Assembly: GCA_017305535.1 (NCBI GenBank) | Contig: JAFKKN010000010.1 | Span: forward strand, 235,872 to 299,871 | Direction: 5' to 3' | DNA length: 64,000 nt | DNA from: Hyphomicrobiales bacterium | GTDB taxonomy: Bacteria; Pseudomonadota; Alphaproteobacteria; Rhizobiales; Xanthobacteraceae | Shown: positions 43,847 through 52,445 of the stretch, piece by piece | Layout of the letters: every line of letters starts with the position of its first letter | How positions within the stretch are numbered: the stretch's first letter is position 1 | Program-made: the position numbers and the translations under genes | The notes under the pieces: model-generated | What the model was told of the DNA's origin: nothing | Seen by the model: the letters and a program-made list of their open reading frames with translations, nothing else | Database searches by the model: none

Positions 43847-44425
43847 CTAGTCGACCGGCACGATGCTCGGCGCAAGAATGGCTTCGAGGTGTTCCGGACG
43901 GTCGTGATTGACGGCCGTCAGATAGTCATCGGCAACGCTGCGCAGGTGGGTGCTCAGCGTTTCGGCCACCCCGATCCGCTCGATGCTGGTTTGCTCGCGG
44001 ACGATCGCCTGAATGGCTTGCACATGATGCGCGATCAGATCGGCCGGTACCGCCGTGATATCGGGTGCGTGCTCAATGATGCGGCACAGACTGTCGGCCG
44101 CGGCGCCGGCGGCGGCATATCCGAAGGTGGCCGCGTCACCCTTGATATCGTGCGCAGCACGAAACAGTTCGTCGCGCGCCGATGCCGTAAAGCCGTTCTT
44201 GAGGACCGTGCCGTAAGCGGCAGCGAGCCGATTGCACTCCTCCTGCATCCAGTTGTCGAATTCGCCAGAGAGATCAGCCAACGCTTGTTCGGCGCGCGCC
44301 ACAGGATCATCCAAGTCCTTGTCGTCGGCATATTGCACCGCGTGGCGCAGCGGATTGGGCTGCGTGATGACATGATGGTCGGCATACGCTTTGATCTGCG
44401 GCGCGGGCGTCTTCGATTTGGCCAT
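43847..44425 (-). CDS. Hpt-domain protein
   Basis: The protein is 192 residues. A histidine phosphotransfer domain occupies about residues 75-170, with the phospho-acceptor motif LFRAAHDIKGDAATFGY (His-x-x-Lys-Gly). The N-terminal 60 residues are polar and have no domain I recognise. It has no kinase, so it should relay phosphate between a hybrid kinase and a response regulator, and the regulator encoded 22 bp upstream on the same strand is the obvious partner. Confidence 0.88.
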   Translation of the reverse strand: MAKSKTPAPQIKAYADHHVITQPNPLRHAVQYADDKDLDDPVARAEQALADLSGEFDNWMQEECNRLAAAYGTVLKNGFTASARDELFRAAHDIKGDAATFGYAAAGAAADSLCRIIEHAPDITAVPADLIAHHVQAIQAIVREQTSIERIGVAETLSTHLRSVADDYLTAVNHDRPEHLEAILAPSIVPVD

Positions 44426-44447
44426 CATTCGATCCCTTGAGCGGGGG

Positions 44448-44996
44448 TTATCCCGGCATCCGCGCTTTATCCATCAACGATGGCTGTTGCACGATGTCGG
44501 CTTTGGTACCGGTTCGGCGCTCGGGGCCGACGTATGAGCTGTTGACGTTACGCCGCCGGTCCGGCCCGAAATAATTCTTGGTCTTGATGAAGGGGCGCGG
44601 ATTGGTGACGACGTTCATGATGCGCTGATAGAGACCTTTTGCCGAGATCGGCTTGGCTAGGAACTCCGTGACTCCGGCATCGCGCGCCATTGTGACACGT
44701 CGCTTTTCCGAGTGTCCTGTCAGCATGAGAATTGGTGCATAGGGATTGCCGTTGGCATCCGGCTGCCGGATCATCTGCGCCAGTTCGAGACCATCGAAAA
44801 TCGGCATCGCCCAGTCGGTGATGACGATATCGGGCACATAGTGGCTGAACATTTCCAGCGCGGTCGCGCCGTCCTCGGCTTCGTACACTTCGCGCGCGCC
44901 GAAGGAATGCAGCAGCGTGCGCAAAATCCGCCGCATATGCGGATTATCGTCGCAAACGAGAAAGCGGAGCTTATTGAAATCGATCCGGTACATCAA
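44448..44996 (-). CDS. Single-receiver response regulator
   Basis: This 182-residue CheY-type receiver has all the active-site residues: Asp16-Asp17 (CDDNPH), phospho-acceptor Asp61 (ITDWAMP), Thr in LMLTGHS and Lys in FLAKPIS. Instead of a DNA-binding or enzymatic domain it has a 50-residue tail with a repeated motif (YFGPDRRRN and YVGPERRTG). It probably signals by protein contact. The gene forms an operon with the Hpt gene after it. A duplicated 11-bp element lies just upstream (45026-45052). Confidence 0.92.
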   Translation of the reverse strand: MMYRIDFNKLRFLVCDDNPHMRRILRTLLHSFGAREVYEAEDGATALEMFSHYVPDIVITDWAMPIFDGLELAQMIRQPDANGNPYAPILMLTGHSEKRRVTMARDAGVTEFLAKPISAKGLYQRIMNVVTNPRPFIKTKNYFGPDRRRNVNSSYVGPERRTGTKADIVQQPSLMDKARMPG

Positions 44997-45025
44997 ACGG
45001 CTCTGGACGTGGCGCCGGCGAAGTC

Positions 45026-45062
45026 ACTATACGCCGCGTTAACTATACGCCGGGGCCGTTAA
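45026..45062. repeat. Direct repeat of 11 bp in the response-regulator promoter
   Basis: ACTATACGCCG occurs at 45026-45036 and again at 45042-45052, offset by 16 bp. Each is followed by a TTAA (45039-45042, 45059-45062). The region lies 30-66 bp upstream of the response-regulator start and is a likely site for two bound regulator molecules. Confidence 0.5.
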
Positions 45063-45099
45063 GGAATGGTTGCCGCTTTTCTCTGGGGCGCGATGCAGA

Positions 45100-45879
45100 T
45101 CAGTAGCCGAACTGCTCACTGAGAATGCGTTCTTCGAGACTGTGACCTGGATCGAACAGCATCCGCATCGAGATTGTCTTGTCCGACAAGATCTCGACTC
45201 GCACCGCATTGCGCGCTTCGTCGTGATCGGCGACGGCCGCCACCGGCCGTTTGTCGCTTTCCAGCACTTCGATCACCACGAACGCCGAGTCCGGAAGCAG
45301 GGCGCCACGCCAGCGCCGGGGGCGGAATGGACTGATCGGCGTCAGCGCCAACAGCGCCGCGTTGATCGGCAGGATCGGGCCTTGCGCCGAGAGGTTATAG
45401 GCAGTGGAGCCGGCGGGCGTCGCCACCATGATGCCGTCGGCGACCAGTTCGGCCATCCGCTCGCGCTCATCGATCAGAATACGCAGCCGCGCGGCCTGGT
45501 GGGTCTGCCGGAAGACCGAGACTTCATTGATGGCGTGATGCAGATGCACGCTGCCGTTGATGTCGGTCGCGCGCATCAGCAGGGGATGGATCACGGTGTC
45601 GCGCGCAGCGGCAAGCCGCGCATACAGATCTTCCGAACGATATTCGTTCATGAGGAAGCCGACGGTGCCGCGATGCATGCCGTAGATCGGTTTTCCCGAG
45701 CGCATCAGTTGATGCAATGTCTGCAACATCAAGCCGTCGCCGCCGAGTGCCACGACAACGTCGGCCTTCGAAGGCGGATGATTTCCATAAGTCTTGACCA
45801 GACCGGCGAGGGCCTGCTGGGCTTCCGCGCTCGTTCCGGCGACAAAGGCGATCCGCTCGTATCGCTTGGGTGTCGTCAT
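45100..45879 (-). CDS. nadK: NAD kinase
   Basis: The 259-residue enzyme phosphorylates NAD to NADP. The start is ATG 45879; the frame to 45954 adds non-homologous basic residues. The signature GGDG is in [15 protein letters not shown], and the NE/D motif in [12 protein letters not shown]. The C-terminal glycine-rich region [18 protein letters not shown] follows. It is cytoplasmic and somewhat shorter than E. coli NadK, as usual for alphaproteobacteria. Confidence 0.95.
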   Translation of the reverse strand: MTTPKRYERIAFVAGTSAEAQQALAGLVKTYGNHPPSKADVVVALGGDGLMLQTLHQLMRSGKPIYGMHRGTVGFLMNEYRSEDLYARLAAARDTVIHPLLMRATDINGSVHLHHAINEVSVFRQTHQAARLRILIDERERMAELVADGIMVATPAGSTAYNLSAQGPILPINAALLALTPISPFRPRRWRGALLPDSAFVVIEVLESDKRPVAAVADHDEARNAVRVEILSDKTISMRMLFDPGHSLEERILSEQFGY

Positions 45880-46014
45880 CAACTGTGGGCCTATGTGAGG
45901 CGCGCGGCGCAAGGAAGAGCGCCGCTCGAGTCGTCTATACGACCTTTGCCGCATTTGTCGAGCGGATCAATATTTATCGGTGAATTCGCGTGCGGGCGGA
46001 TACAGGTTGATCAG

Positions 46015-46051
46015 CGAGGGGCCGGTGCAACGAGCATTGCATCGGCCCTCG
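46015..46051 (-). terminator. Terminator-like hairpin after the TPR gene
   Basis: A long imperfect stem (CGAGGGGCCGGTGCAA against TTGCATCGGCCCTCG, one bulge) lies 20 bp past the minus-strand stop codon of the TPR protein gene. No strong T-run follows, so termination may be weak or the structure may protect the RNA 3' end. Confidence 0.4.
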
Positions 46052-46070
46052 TGACAATCTCGATACAGCT

Positions 46071-46625
46071 TCAATACACCAGGCCGCCGGCCGATGTCTT
46101 GTCGAGCGCGGCGGCGAGCGACCGGTATTCGGCGCACGTGGTGCCACACAACTCGGCGATGCGATGGAGGTGGTATTCGGCTTGTTCGCGATTGCCCTGT
46201 TCGATCTGCCACAGGCCGTAATACTGCCAGGTGCGGACGTGGCTCGGATCGGCCTTCAAGGCGCGTTCGTACCAGGTCTGGGCGAGTTGGTAATTGCCGA
46301 GCTTGCGATAGGAATAGCCGATCAGGTTGGCGACGTCGGCGCGATCATCGTGGCGGAGCGCCTTCAACTGCTCGATAGCGCTGGCGTAGTCATGGCTATC
46401 ATAGATCGTCGTGTAGGCGTGGCGATAACCCCGAAGAAAGGCGGGATCATCGGCGCTGGATTTTTTCGTCTTAGCCTTCTTGGAGTCTTTCGGCGCCGAT
46501 TTGGTGGCCGGCGGTGCCGAAGGCTCGTCAGATCCGGCGGCCAAGGCGGGCGAGAAGACCGATGGCATGGCCAGTGTTGTTGACAGAACCGCTGCGGCCA
46601 TCCATTTCATCACAGAGTGGCTCAT
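46071..46625 (-). CDS. Periplasmic TPR-repeat protein
   Basis: The 184-residue protein has a signal peptide (WMAAAVLSTTLAMPSVFSPALA), a Lys/Ser/Pro-rich linker (about residues 30-58) and two to three tetratricopeptide repeats (ADVANLIGYSYRKLGNYQLAQTWYERALKADPSH and WQYYGLWQIEQGNREQAEYHLHRI). A pair of Cys (LCGTTCAEY) may form a disulphide in the periplasm. It probably acts as a protein-binding adaptor; the partner is unknown. Confidence 0.88.
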   Translation of the reverse strand: MSHSVMKWMAAAVLSTTLAMPSVFSPALAAGSDEPSAPPATKSAPKDSKKAKTKKSSADDPAFLRGYRHAYTTIYDSHDYASAIEQLKALRHDDRADVANLIGYSYRKLGNYQLAQTWYERALKADPSHVRTWQYYGLWQIEQGNREQAEYHLHRIAELCGTTCAEYRSLAAALDKTSAGGLVY

Positions 46626-46900
46626 GGTTGCTCCTGTTCGTCCGGGTTGATGCGAATAGGCTTCTGATCAAACCTCCCGGCAACCGAAATATTCCATCAC
46701 GGTCGGGCATTCTTGTCATCCGTTTTGCGGACAGGGACGGGGAGCTTCCGTCATCCGACATGACAAACAATTCATCCAGATGAACGAAGTCCACCGGCGG
46801 GCTTCAGACAGGGTTCAGTCGCGGATCGCTAGGCTCGTGTCCATGATCGACGAGCCCGGCCATTCGACCGGTCAACTTCGTGATCGAACAGGAGATGACC

Positions 46901-47146
46901 ATGATCAAGACTATTTCCGCCGCGTTGCTCGCCGTGTCCATGCTTGCCGCGCCTGCCATGGCTGCCGGCCCGTCGCATGCCGCGACCCCCGCCAAGTCGG
47001 TCGCCGTCAGCGGCTCCCATGTCAGCGCGAAGGTATTGAATGCGCAGGCGCGGATGCACAAGCATCGCACGGTGCGCCATCATCGCCACCTGCGTGGGCA
47101 TCACGCCCACAAGCCGATCGTGATGCATCGCGGCCATCGCCACTAA
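46901..47146 (+). CDS. Small secreted His-rich protein
   Basis: The protein is 81 residues with start ATG 46901, preceded by AGGAG at the right distance. The signal peptide is TISAALLAVSMLAAPAMAAG. The mature tail is rich in His and Arg (KHRTVRHHRHLRGHHAHKP and more), suggesting binding of Cu, Ni or Zn in the periplasm (inference). Unrelated to any family I can name. A strong hairpin follows. Confidence 0.75.
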   Translation: MIKTISAALLAVSMLAAPAMAAGPSHAATPAKSVAVSGSHVSAKVLNAQARMHKHRTVRHHRHLRGHHAHKPIVMHRGHRH

Positions 47147-47162
47147 GGCGCGCTACATCTCA

Positions 47163-47206
47163 AGCCCGGGTTTCACGTTGTCTCGACGTGAAGCCCGGGT
47201 TTGTTA
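47163..47206 (+). terminator. Terminator after the His-rich gene
   Basis: A 16-bp stem (47163-47178 with 47186-47201; two G-U pairs) with a 7-nt loop lies 17 bp after the stop codon and is followed by TTTGTT. The convergent serine hydrolase gene ends 8 bp later, so the hairpin may serve both strands. Confidence 0.7.
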
Positions 47207-47213
47207 CGTCATC

Positions 47214-48407
47214 CTACAGGAATGCGTCGGCGATGGCGTCGAGCCCGCGCCGCCATGACAGTGCGTGGTCGGGATCGAGCGGGATCGCCTCCGAAGCCAG
47301 GCGTACGATCACCAGTTCGGCCTCGGGATGGATGTAGATCCATTGGCCATGAATGCCGAGCGCGCAGAGCACGCCTTCGGTGCGGTCGATCTGATACCAC
47401 TTGCTGCGATAGCTGGCGCCGGGAAACAGTTCGGCGAAATCGCCGCGTGCCCAGGCCGCGCTGCTGTCGTGCTCGTTGATGTCGTCGATCCACCAGCCCG
47501 GCACCACCTGACGGCCATCGGCGCCGACACCGCGCCGGCGCATCATTTCACCGAAGCGGGCGAGGTCGCGCGGTGTAACGCAGATGCCGCCGGCGGCGCG
47601 CATCGCGCCGTGGGAATCCACGGTGACGTAGCCATCGTGTTCCGCGCCGAGCGGTCCCCAGAGATACTCACTGAGAATGTCCGAGAGCGGTTGGTCGCAG
47701 GCGCGCTCAAAGACCCAGCCGAGCACGTCGGTGTTGGTCGAGACGTAATGGAACGTGTCGCCATGCGGCTTGCCGTCCGGACGCATCGTTGCGAGAAAGC
47801 GTCGCACGTCCGTCACCTCGCGGCCGGGCGGGGGAATGTCCCAGCCCATGGCATAACGATAGCGGGTCACATCGCCGTCGGGATCGTTATAATCCTCGAC
47901 GAATTTGATGCCGACCGTCATGTCGAGCAGGTGACGCACGGTGGCGTTGCCATAGACCGAGCGTTCGAGTTCGGGCACGTAGTCGGTGATGAGATCGTCG
48001 GGATCGAGCAGGTTGCGATCGGTCAGAATGCCCCCGAGCGAACCGCAGATCGATTTGCTGACGGAGAACACGATATGCGGTGTCCGCGCATCCATACCGT
48101 TGGCGTACCATTCGGCGGCGATGCGTCCGCGCCGCAGCATGACCAGCGCGTCAGTGTGGGTGGCGCGCAACGCCTTCGCCAAAGTCGTGGGCTCGCCACC
48201 GATGCCGACGAATTCGATGTCCTCGATGCTCTCCAAGCCCGTTTCAAATGGTTTGCCAGGATGCGTGGCCGCGATGTTCGCGGTCGGCAACAGGCGGCGC
48301 ACGTTGCGGTAGCTCCAGCTGTTGAATGGCGACTGACGCCAATTTGCCAGGGTTACTTGCCTGTCAGGCGAGGGGGGATAATCGTTCATCAGGTCTTTGG
48401 CGATCAT
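47214..48407 (-). CDS. Beta-lactamase-fold serine hydrolase
   Basis: The protein is 397 residues from ATG 48407 (GGGAGA upstream); the frame continues open to 48485. The serine beta-lactamase/esterase fold shows the SxxK motif in HIVFSVSKSICGSLGG, a YxS/N-type motif in FHYVSTNTDVLGWV and the third motif near HGQWIYIHPE. There is no signal peptide, so it is cytoplasmic and more like EstB/6-aminohexanoate-dimer hydrolases than a resistance enzyme. Substrate unknown. It differs from the second homologue at 61658-62896. Confidence 0.9.
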   Translation of the reverse strand: MIAKDLMNDYPPSPDRQVTLANWRQSPFNSWSYRNVRRLLPTANIAATHPGKPFETGLESIEDIEFVGIGGEPTTLAKALRATHTDALVMLRRGRIAAEWYANGMDARTPHIVFSVSKSICGSLGGILTDRNLLDPDDLITDYVPELERSVYGNATVRHLLDMTVGIKFVEDYNDPDGDVTRYRYAMGWDIPPPGREVTDVRRFLATMRPDGKPHGDTFHYVSTNTDVLGWVFERACDQPLSDILSEYLWGPLGAEHDGYVTVDSHGAMRAAGGICVTPRDLARFGEMMRRRGVGADGRQVVPGWWIDDINEHDSSAAWARGDFAELFPGASYRSKWYQIDRTEGVLCALGIHGQWIYIHPEAELVIVRLASEAIPLDPDHALSWRRGLDAIADAFL

Positions 48408-48618
48408 GTTGTCTCCCTGGGCCGCCGTGGCACACGATGACGCATCTGCAAGCGTCGGATGGCTGCGTTTATAGTGTAGAGACACATTGGTTCCGATGGA
48501 ACCCGGGGCGGCGCTCTGACACAGTTACGTACGAACGTTGCTATTTGAATGCCATCACGCAACCAAATTGATGCCACGTTGTTTCAAGAGGGTCTTCGCC
48601 ACAACAAGGGGACCTGCC

Positions 48619-49344
48619 ATGAAGACATTCGTGTTCGCGACGGCTGCATCGTTCGCGTTAGCTGTATCGGCCGTAAGTGGGGTAGCGAATGCTGCTGACC
48701 TGCCGCCGCGGCCTTACACAAAGGCGCCGCCACCGGTCACCGCGCCGGCAATTGTCTACAATTGGACCGGATTTTATATCGGCGGCCATCTCGGCGGGGC
48801 ATTCTCCGGCGACAACAGCCTGCAAGGCAGCGATGCACGGTTCATGGGCGGCGTGCAGGGCGGTTACGACTACCAGTTCGCGAACAATTGGGTCCTGGGC
48901 ATCGAGGCGAATTATAGCTGGCTGGCTTCGGCCGGCAGCGGCGTGGTGTTTCCCGGTGGAACGGTGGGCGCGCTGGACAATCGCGGGCTCGGCTCGGTCA
49001 CTGGCCGACTTGGTTTCACCACGGGGCCGGTGCTGCTTTATGCCAAAGGTGGCTATGCATTCAGGGATAGCAATCTCGACGTGAGTGTCGCCGGCGTTTC
49101 ACAACCGTTCAGTGCGGACGGAAACCGTAAGGATGGCTACACTGTCGGTGCCGGTCTCGAATACATGTTCGCGCCGAACTGGTCGGCCAAGGTCGAGTAT
49201 CAGTATTACAACTTCGGCAACACCACATTCACGGGTGGTCCGGCCGATATCATCGGCACGAGCTTCCGTAACGACGAACATACGGTCAAAGCCGGCTTGA
49301 ACTACCGCTTCGGTTGGGGCGGACCGGCTGCAACGAACTACTAA
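48619..49344 (+). CDS. Omp25/RopB-type outer-membrane beta-barrel protein
   Basis: The 241-residue protein starts at ATG 48619. The signal peptide is SFALAVSAVSGVANA. The mature protein starts ADLPPRPYTKAPPP, the hallmark of Bradyrhizobium/Brucella Omp25-like porins, followed by an eight-strand barrel (WTGFYIGGHLGGAFSG; VQGGYDYQFANNWVLGIEANYSW). The end NYRFGWGG lacks the usual C-terminal Phe but carries Tyr. Outer-membrane structural role; no ligand implied. It is followed by a strong terminator. Confidence 0.92.
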   Translation: MKTFVFATAASFALAVSAVSGVANAADLPPRPYTKAPPPVTAPAIVYNWTGFYIGGHLGGAFSGDNSLQGSDARFMGGVQGGYDYQFANNWVLGIEANYSWLASAGSGVVFPGGTVGALDNRGLGSVTGRLGFTTGPVLLYAKGGYAFRDSNLDVSVAGVSQPFSADGNRKDGYTVGAGLEYMFAPNWSAKVEYQYYNFGNTTFTGGPADIIGTSFRNDEHTVKAGLNYRFGWGGPAATNY

Positions 49345-49380
49345 CTGCCTCGAGACAGTATCTCCTCGCGATCATCGACG

Positions 49381-49407
49381 AAAGGCCGGCCGGTTGAGCC
49401 GGCCTTT
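49381..49407 (+). terminator. Terminator of the outer-membrane protein gene
   Basis: A 10-bp perfect GC-rich stem (49381-49390 with 49398-49407) with a 7-nt loop and T-rich end lies 37 bp after the stop codon. Confidence 0.8.
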
Positions 49408-49449
49408 TGCTTGAAGGATGTTAGACAGCTTCATTTCGTCGAAATGGCC

Positions 49450-49743
49450 TCAGGTGTCGCCAAGATCGAAGGCGCCGAGCCGGAACTCATCCGGCGTTTC
49501 ACCGAGCGGCGCCACGGCGACCAGAGTGAACGATGCATGGGGATGATCTTGCCAGATGGCGATGTCATCAGCCGTGATCGTCAGCCAGCCGAATCTGAAA
49601 AGGTAACGGCCGGGCTCCGCGACCTGACCGACCTCCCGCCATGCGATCTTTCGTGCGCAAACTTGTGTCACGGCGATGACTCCGTGAGGGCCGGGTATCC
49701 CGACCTGTTGTGCCGATCGGCCGCGTTGGCTGGCGGCCGGCAC
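49450..49743 (-). CDS. Small conserved protein, function unknown
   Basis: The 97-residue soluble protein has no signal or membrane segment. The core WREVGQVAEPGRYLFRFGWLTITADDIAIWQDHPHASFTLV reads as a genuine beta-rich fold, unlike neighbouring shadow frames. I recall similar short proteins in Bradyrhizobium but no named family. The codon choice fits the neighbours. Confidence 0.6.
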   Translation of the reverse strand: MPAASQRGRSAQQVGIPGPHGVIAVTQVCARKIAWREVGQVAEPGRYLFRFGWLTITADDIAIWQDHPHASFTLVAVAPLGETPDEFRLGAFDLGDT

Positions 49744-49808
49744 CGATCATAACGTGACGCGAGGTGAATTGTCAGCGCTGTCTTGACGTCGCACGGACCG
49801 AGGCGAGG

Positions 49809-49883
49809 TGGTGCCGGTTGAGAGGATTGAACTCCCGACCTTCGGTTTACAAAACCGCTGCTCTACCGCTGAGCTAAACCGGC
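49809..49883 (-). tRNA. tRNA-Thr (UGU)
   Basis: On the minus strand the sequence folds as a complete cloverleaf: acceptor GCCGGTT paired with AACCGGC, D-arm GCTC/GAGC, anticodon loop TTTGTAA (anticodon UGU) and T-arm GGGAG/CTCTC with loop TTCAATC. CCA is encoded. Anticodon UGU reads ACA/ACG/ACU-type Thr codons. Confidence 0.95.
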
Positions 49884-50117
49884 TGCCCGGGTGACAGCTA
49901 GCAGCGCAATTCCGTCGCGACAAGTCCGAACGCGGCTCTTCGCCGGTGTGTTTGCACCGGCGCGCCGTTTGCCGCGTTAAGGATTTCTCGCCCGATTGGT
50001 TGCAATTGGGTGGTGTGGAAACCTTACGCGTTAGGCTTACTGGCAAAATGCCACCGGCTCTTAACCCCTGACGCACGCCGTTCGGTTACGGTGATCCATC
50101 ATTTAAGGACATTCGCG

Positions 50118-50579
50118 ATGCGTGCGGTTTGCGCACTAATGATGCTGGTCGGGATGCCGTTGGCGGCTTCGGCCAATGACGGCTTTTCTGTCGTGATTCC
50201 GGGGCGCGCGGGCGTCCCGATCGTCATTAACGGCATTGATGCATCCTATGCTGTCGTCGAGAGCGACTGGGGCCTCGCGAAGAACGTCCATATTCAACCG
50301 ACCGTCTATGGCGGTCGCAGGATCGAAGCGGAGCCCGAAGTCGGGCACTATTATCCGAGCGCAGGCAAGATGCCGGGGTACGGCCGTCTTGAGCGCGAGC
50401 CACCCGTCAACCGCAAGCTGCCGCCGCAGGCCGAGAGCTACAGCCGGTCATGGTCGGCGCGATCGGCGCCTCCGGCCGCTGCCGCCGCCGTTCCATTCTA
50501 CCCGCCGACGGTAATCGAGGCACCCCCGGACTACCGAACGCCACGCTGGCATCGCCGTGGACTGCTTCCTCGCCCGTGA
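50118..50579 (+). CDS. Small secreted protein, function unknown
   Basis: The protein is 153 residues with start ATG 50118. The signal peptide is AVCALMMLVGMPLAASA. The mature part has a short beta-like region (SVVIPGRAGVPIVINGIDASYAVVESDWGL) and a Pro/Arg/Ala-rich tail with YYPSAGKMPGYGRLEREPP. It lies 55 bp before a second secreted protein gene, so the two are probably co-transcribed. I cannot assign a family. Confidence 0.75.
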   Translation: MRAVCALMMLVGMPLAASANDGFSVVIPGRAGVPIVINGIDASYAVVESDWGLAKNVHIQPTVYGGRRIEAEPEVGHYYPSAGKMPGYGRLEREPPVNRKLPPQAESYSRSWSARSAPPAAAAAVPFYPPTVIEAPPDYRTPRWHRRGLLPRP

Positions 50580-50634
50580 ACGATCAGACAACAACAGATC
50601 AACAAGCACTCAAAAAGACCAACAGGAGAGAGTT

Positions 50635-51351
50635 ATGCGTCAAACGTTTTCAGGATTGGTGGCCGCGTTCGCCGTGGTCACCCTCGGTGCCGCGCCGGCG
50701 ATGGCGTGTGGCAACGGGGGTGGATTATTTTCCAGCCCGTGCTCGCCGTGCGGTCAGGCCTATGTCAGCCCGTGTGGCCAAAGCTATGGCGGGGGTTATG
50801 GTTATGCCGGCTACAGCCACTATCAGCGGCTGGCTGTTCCGTCGCCGCAATATTACTGGGTCGATCAGGGACCGGTTTACGATGGTCCCGGCCAGTTCGC
50901 GCCGCGCCCGTACTATCAGGAGCGTACCGTTGTTGGTTGGCCGCGTCACTACGGCTACACCGGTGGACCCTATGCCAATCCGATCAACCATTATCCTTAT
51001 GGCGGCGTCGCGTGGCGCGGTCCGGCGATCAACAGCTATCGCTGGCACCATCGCGCGCGTCCGGCGCATCTGCGCTACGGCTACCGTCCGTATTCCTATC
51101 GTTACGCGGCTCGCCCGAGTGTTCGCTACGGCTATGGTGCCCGCCCGAGCATCCGCTACCGTCACGGCCACAGCTACGGCGTTCGGTCAAACGTTCGCTA
51201 TGGCTATGTGCCGCGTCACGGCTATGCGATCCAGCGTAGCGCTCAGCGCGTCATGAACCCGCATGTCAGTCATGCGCCGCGCTTCCGGGACAGCGGCAGC
51301 TATTCGTATCGCAGCGGTTTCCAACACGGGCCGCGCGCGCGCCGCTACTGA
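50635..51351 (+). CDS. Secreted Tyr/Arg/Gly-rich repeat protein
   Basis: The 238-residue protein has signal peptide GLVAAFAVVTLGAAPAMA. The mature part starts with a Cys-rich segment (four Cys in about 30 residues) and continues with Tyr/Arg/His/Gly-rich imperfect repeats: YGYRPYSYRYAARPSVRYGY, then GARPSIRYRHGHSYGVRSNV. About one residue in seven is Tyr. The composition suggests an extended, sticky surface or periplasmic protein. No named family recognised. It has a strong ribosome site (AGGAGAG) and a terminator. Confidence 0.78.
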   Translation: MRQTFSGLVAAFAVVTLGAAPAMACGNGGGLFSSPCSPCGQAYVSPCGQSYGGGYGYAGYSHYQRLAVPSPQYYWVDQGPVYDGPGQFAPRPYYQERTVVGWPRHYGYTGGPYANPINHYPYGGVAWRGPAINSYRWHHRARPAHLRYGYRPYSYRYAARPSVRYGYGARPSIRYRHGHSYGVRSNVRYGYVPRHGYAIQRSAQRVMNPHVSHAPRFRDSGSYSYRSGFQHGPRARRY

Positions 51352-51370
51352 ATTCCAGATCGGGAAAAAC

Positions 51371-51407
51371 AACCCGCTCGCGGTTCGCCGCGGGCGGGTT
51401 TTATTTT
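51371..51407 (+). terminator. Terminator of the secreted-protein genes
   Basis: A 13-bp stem (one G-U) at 51371-51383 with 51388-51400 has a TTCG tetraloop and is followed by TTATTTT. It ends the plus-strand pair and lies opposite the 3' end of rlmB. Confidence 0.85.
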
Positions 51408-51418
51408 GGCGATATCGC

Positions 51419-52237
51419 TCAGCCCATCAGGCCGAGCCGGCTGGCGCAGATGTAGAGCGAGAGCGCGGCGGCGTTCGAGACGTTCAGGCTCTTGATGTCG
51501 CCCGGCATGTCGAGCCGGGTCATCACGCTGCAAGTTTCGCGGGTGAGCTGTCGCAAGCCCTTGCCTTCGGCTCCAAGCACCAGCGCCAATGGTTGTTGCA
51601 ATGGAACGGCCGCGAGGTTCTCGCCGCCGGCACTATCAAGACCGACGGTGAGAAAGCCACGTTGGTTGAGCGTGGTGAGGGCGCGAGCGAGGTTCTGCAC
51701 CAGCACCAGCGGCACCAGTTCGAGCGCGCCGGACGCGGACTTGGCGAGAACGCCTGTGGCTTCCGGGCTGTGCCGTGCGGTGGTGACGATCGCCTTGACC
51801 GCGAAGGCCGCCGCCGAGCGCATGATGGCGCCGACGTTGTGCGGATCGGTGATCTGGTCCAGCACCAGCACGATTCCCTCCTGCGGCAAGGTTTCGATGC
51901 TCGGGGTGGGGAGGGCATCGGCCTCCGCCAGCAGCCCTTGATGGACGGCGTCCGGGCCGAGGAGATGGTCGATCTGCTGCGGGCGGACGATCTCGGGCGT
52001 GACGCGGGTTTCGATCGTCTCCTCCGCCAGCCGGCGCGCCGCGTTTTCGGTCAGCAGCAACTTGCGGATGCGGCGGCGGGGATTGGCCAGCGCCGCGGTC
52101 ACGGTGTGCCAGCCATAAAGAATCACCACGTCGTCGTCGTGGTGATTGCGCTCCCGCCAGTTCCCGCGCGGCGGCCCGGAGCGTGAGGGTTTGCCGGACG
52201 AGCGCTGGAAGCGCGGCTTTCGATCATGATCGGTCAT
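51419..52237 (-). CDS. rlmB: 23S rRNA 2'-O-ribose methyltransferase (RlmB type)
   Basis: The protein is 272 residues from ATG 52237 (GAGAGAAGG upstream); GTG 52252 would add five residues. The N-terminal substrate-binding domain (VVILYGWHTVTAALAN) is followed by a SpoU knot: VLDQITDPHNVGAIMRSAAAF, LALVLGAEGKGLRQLT and IKSLNVSNAAALSLY are the three SpoU motifs. RlmB methylates G2251 of 23S rRNA. The basic, Arg-rich first 45 residues are an extension common in this order. A SpoU tRNA methylase is a less likely alternative. It sits between tRNA-Thr and tRNA-Tyr. Confidence 0.9.
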   Translation of the reverse strand: MTDHDRKPRFQRSSGKPSRSGPPRGNWRERNHHDDDVVILYGWHTVTAALANPRRRIRKLLLTENAARRLAEETIETRVTPEIVRPQQIDHLLGPDAVHQGLLAEADALPTPSIETLPQEGIVLVLDQITDPHNVGAIMRSAAAFAVKAIVTTARHSPEATGVLAKSASGALELVPLVLVQNLARALTTLNQRGFLTVGLDSAGGENLAAVPLQQPLALVLGAEGKGLRQLTRETCSVMTRLDMPGDIKSLNVSNAAALSLYICASRLGLMG

Positions 52238-52445
52238 GCGGCCTTCTCTCACGGAGGCTGCTCAATGGCAATTTGGGGCCCATGGCGGCCACCAATATAT
52301 TCTCGCCGCCCTTGGTTGACTTTGCCATGGCGTTTCCGTCATAAACCCGCCCAGCCGAACGCCCTTCGACAGGGTGCTCGTTTTATCGCCAGCGACCGTC
52401 CGCTAGCCACCACTCGGGTGGAGGCGTTGCGTGTTGGCGAGGAAC

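Noticed and set aside
45070..46221. Plus-strand open frame of 383 codons opposite nadK
   Set aside because: It overlaps nadK, which carries all NAD kinase motifs; the antisense product has typical shadow composition.
47214..48407. Antibiotic-resistance beta-lactamase
   Set aside because: No signal peptide and esterase-like motif spacing; the fold alone does not imply resistance. The same applies to 61658-62896 and to the APH-like gene at 56570.
47265..48440. Plus-strand open frame of 391 codons opposite the serine hydrolase
   Set aside because: The minus-strand gene has SxxK and Tyr motifs and a ribosome site; the antisense frame has none.
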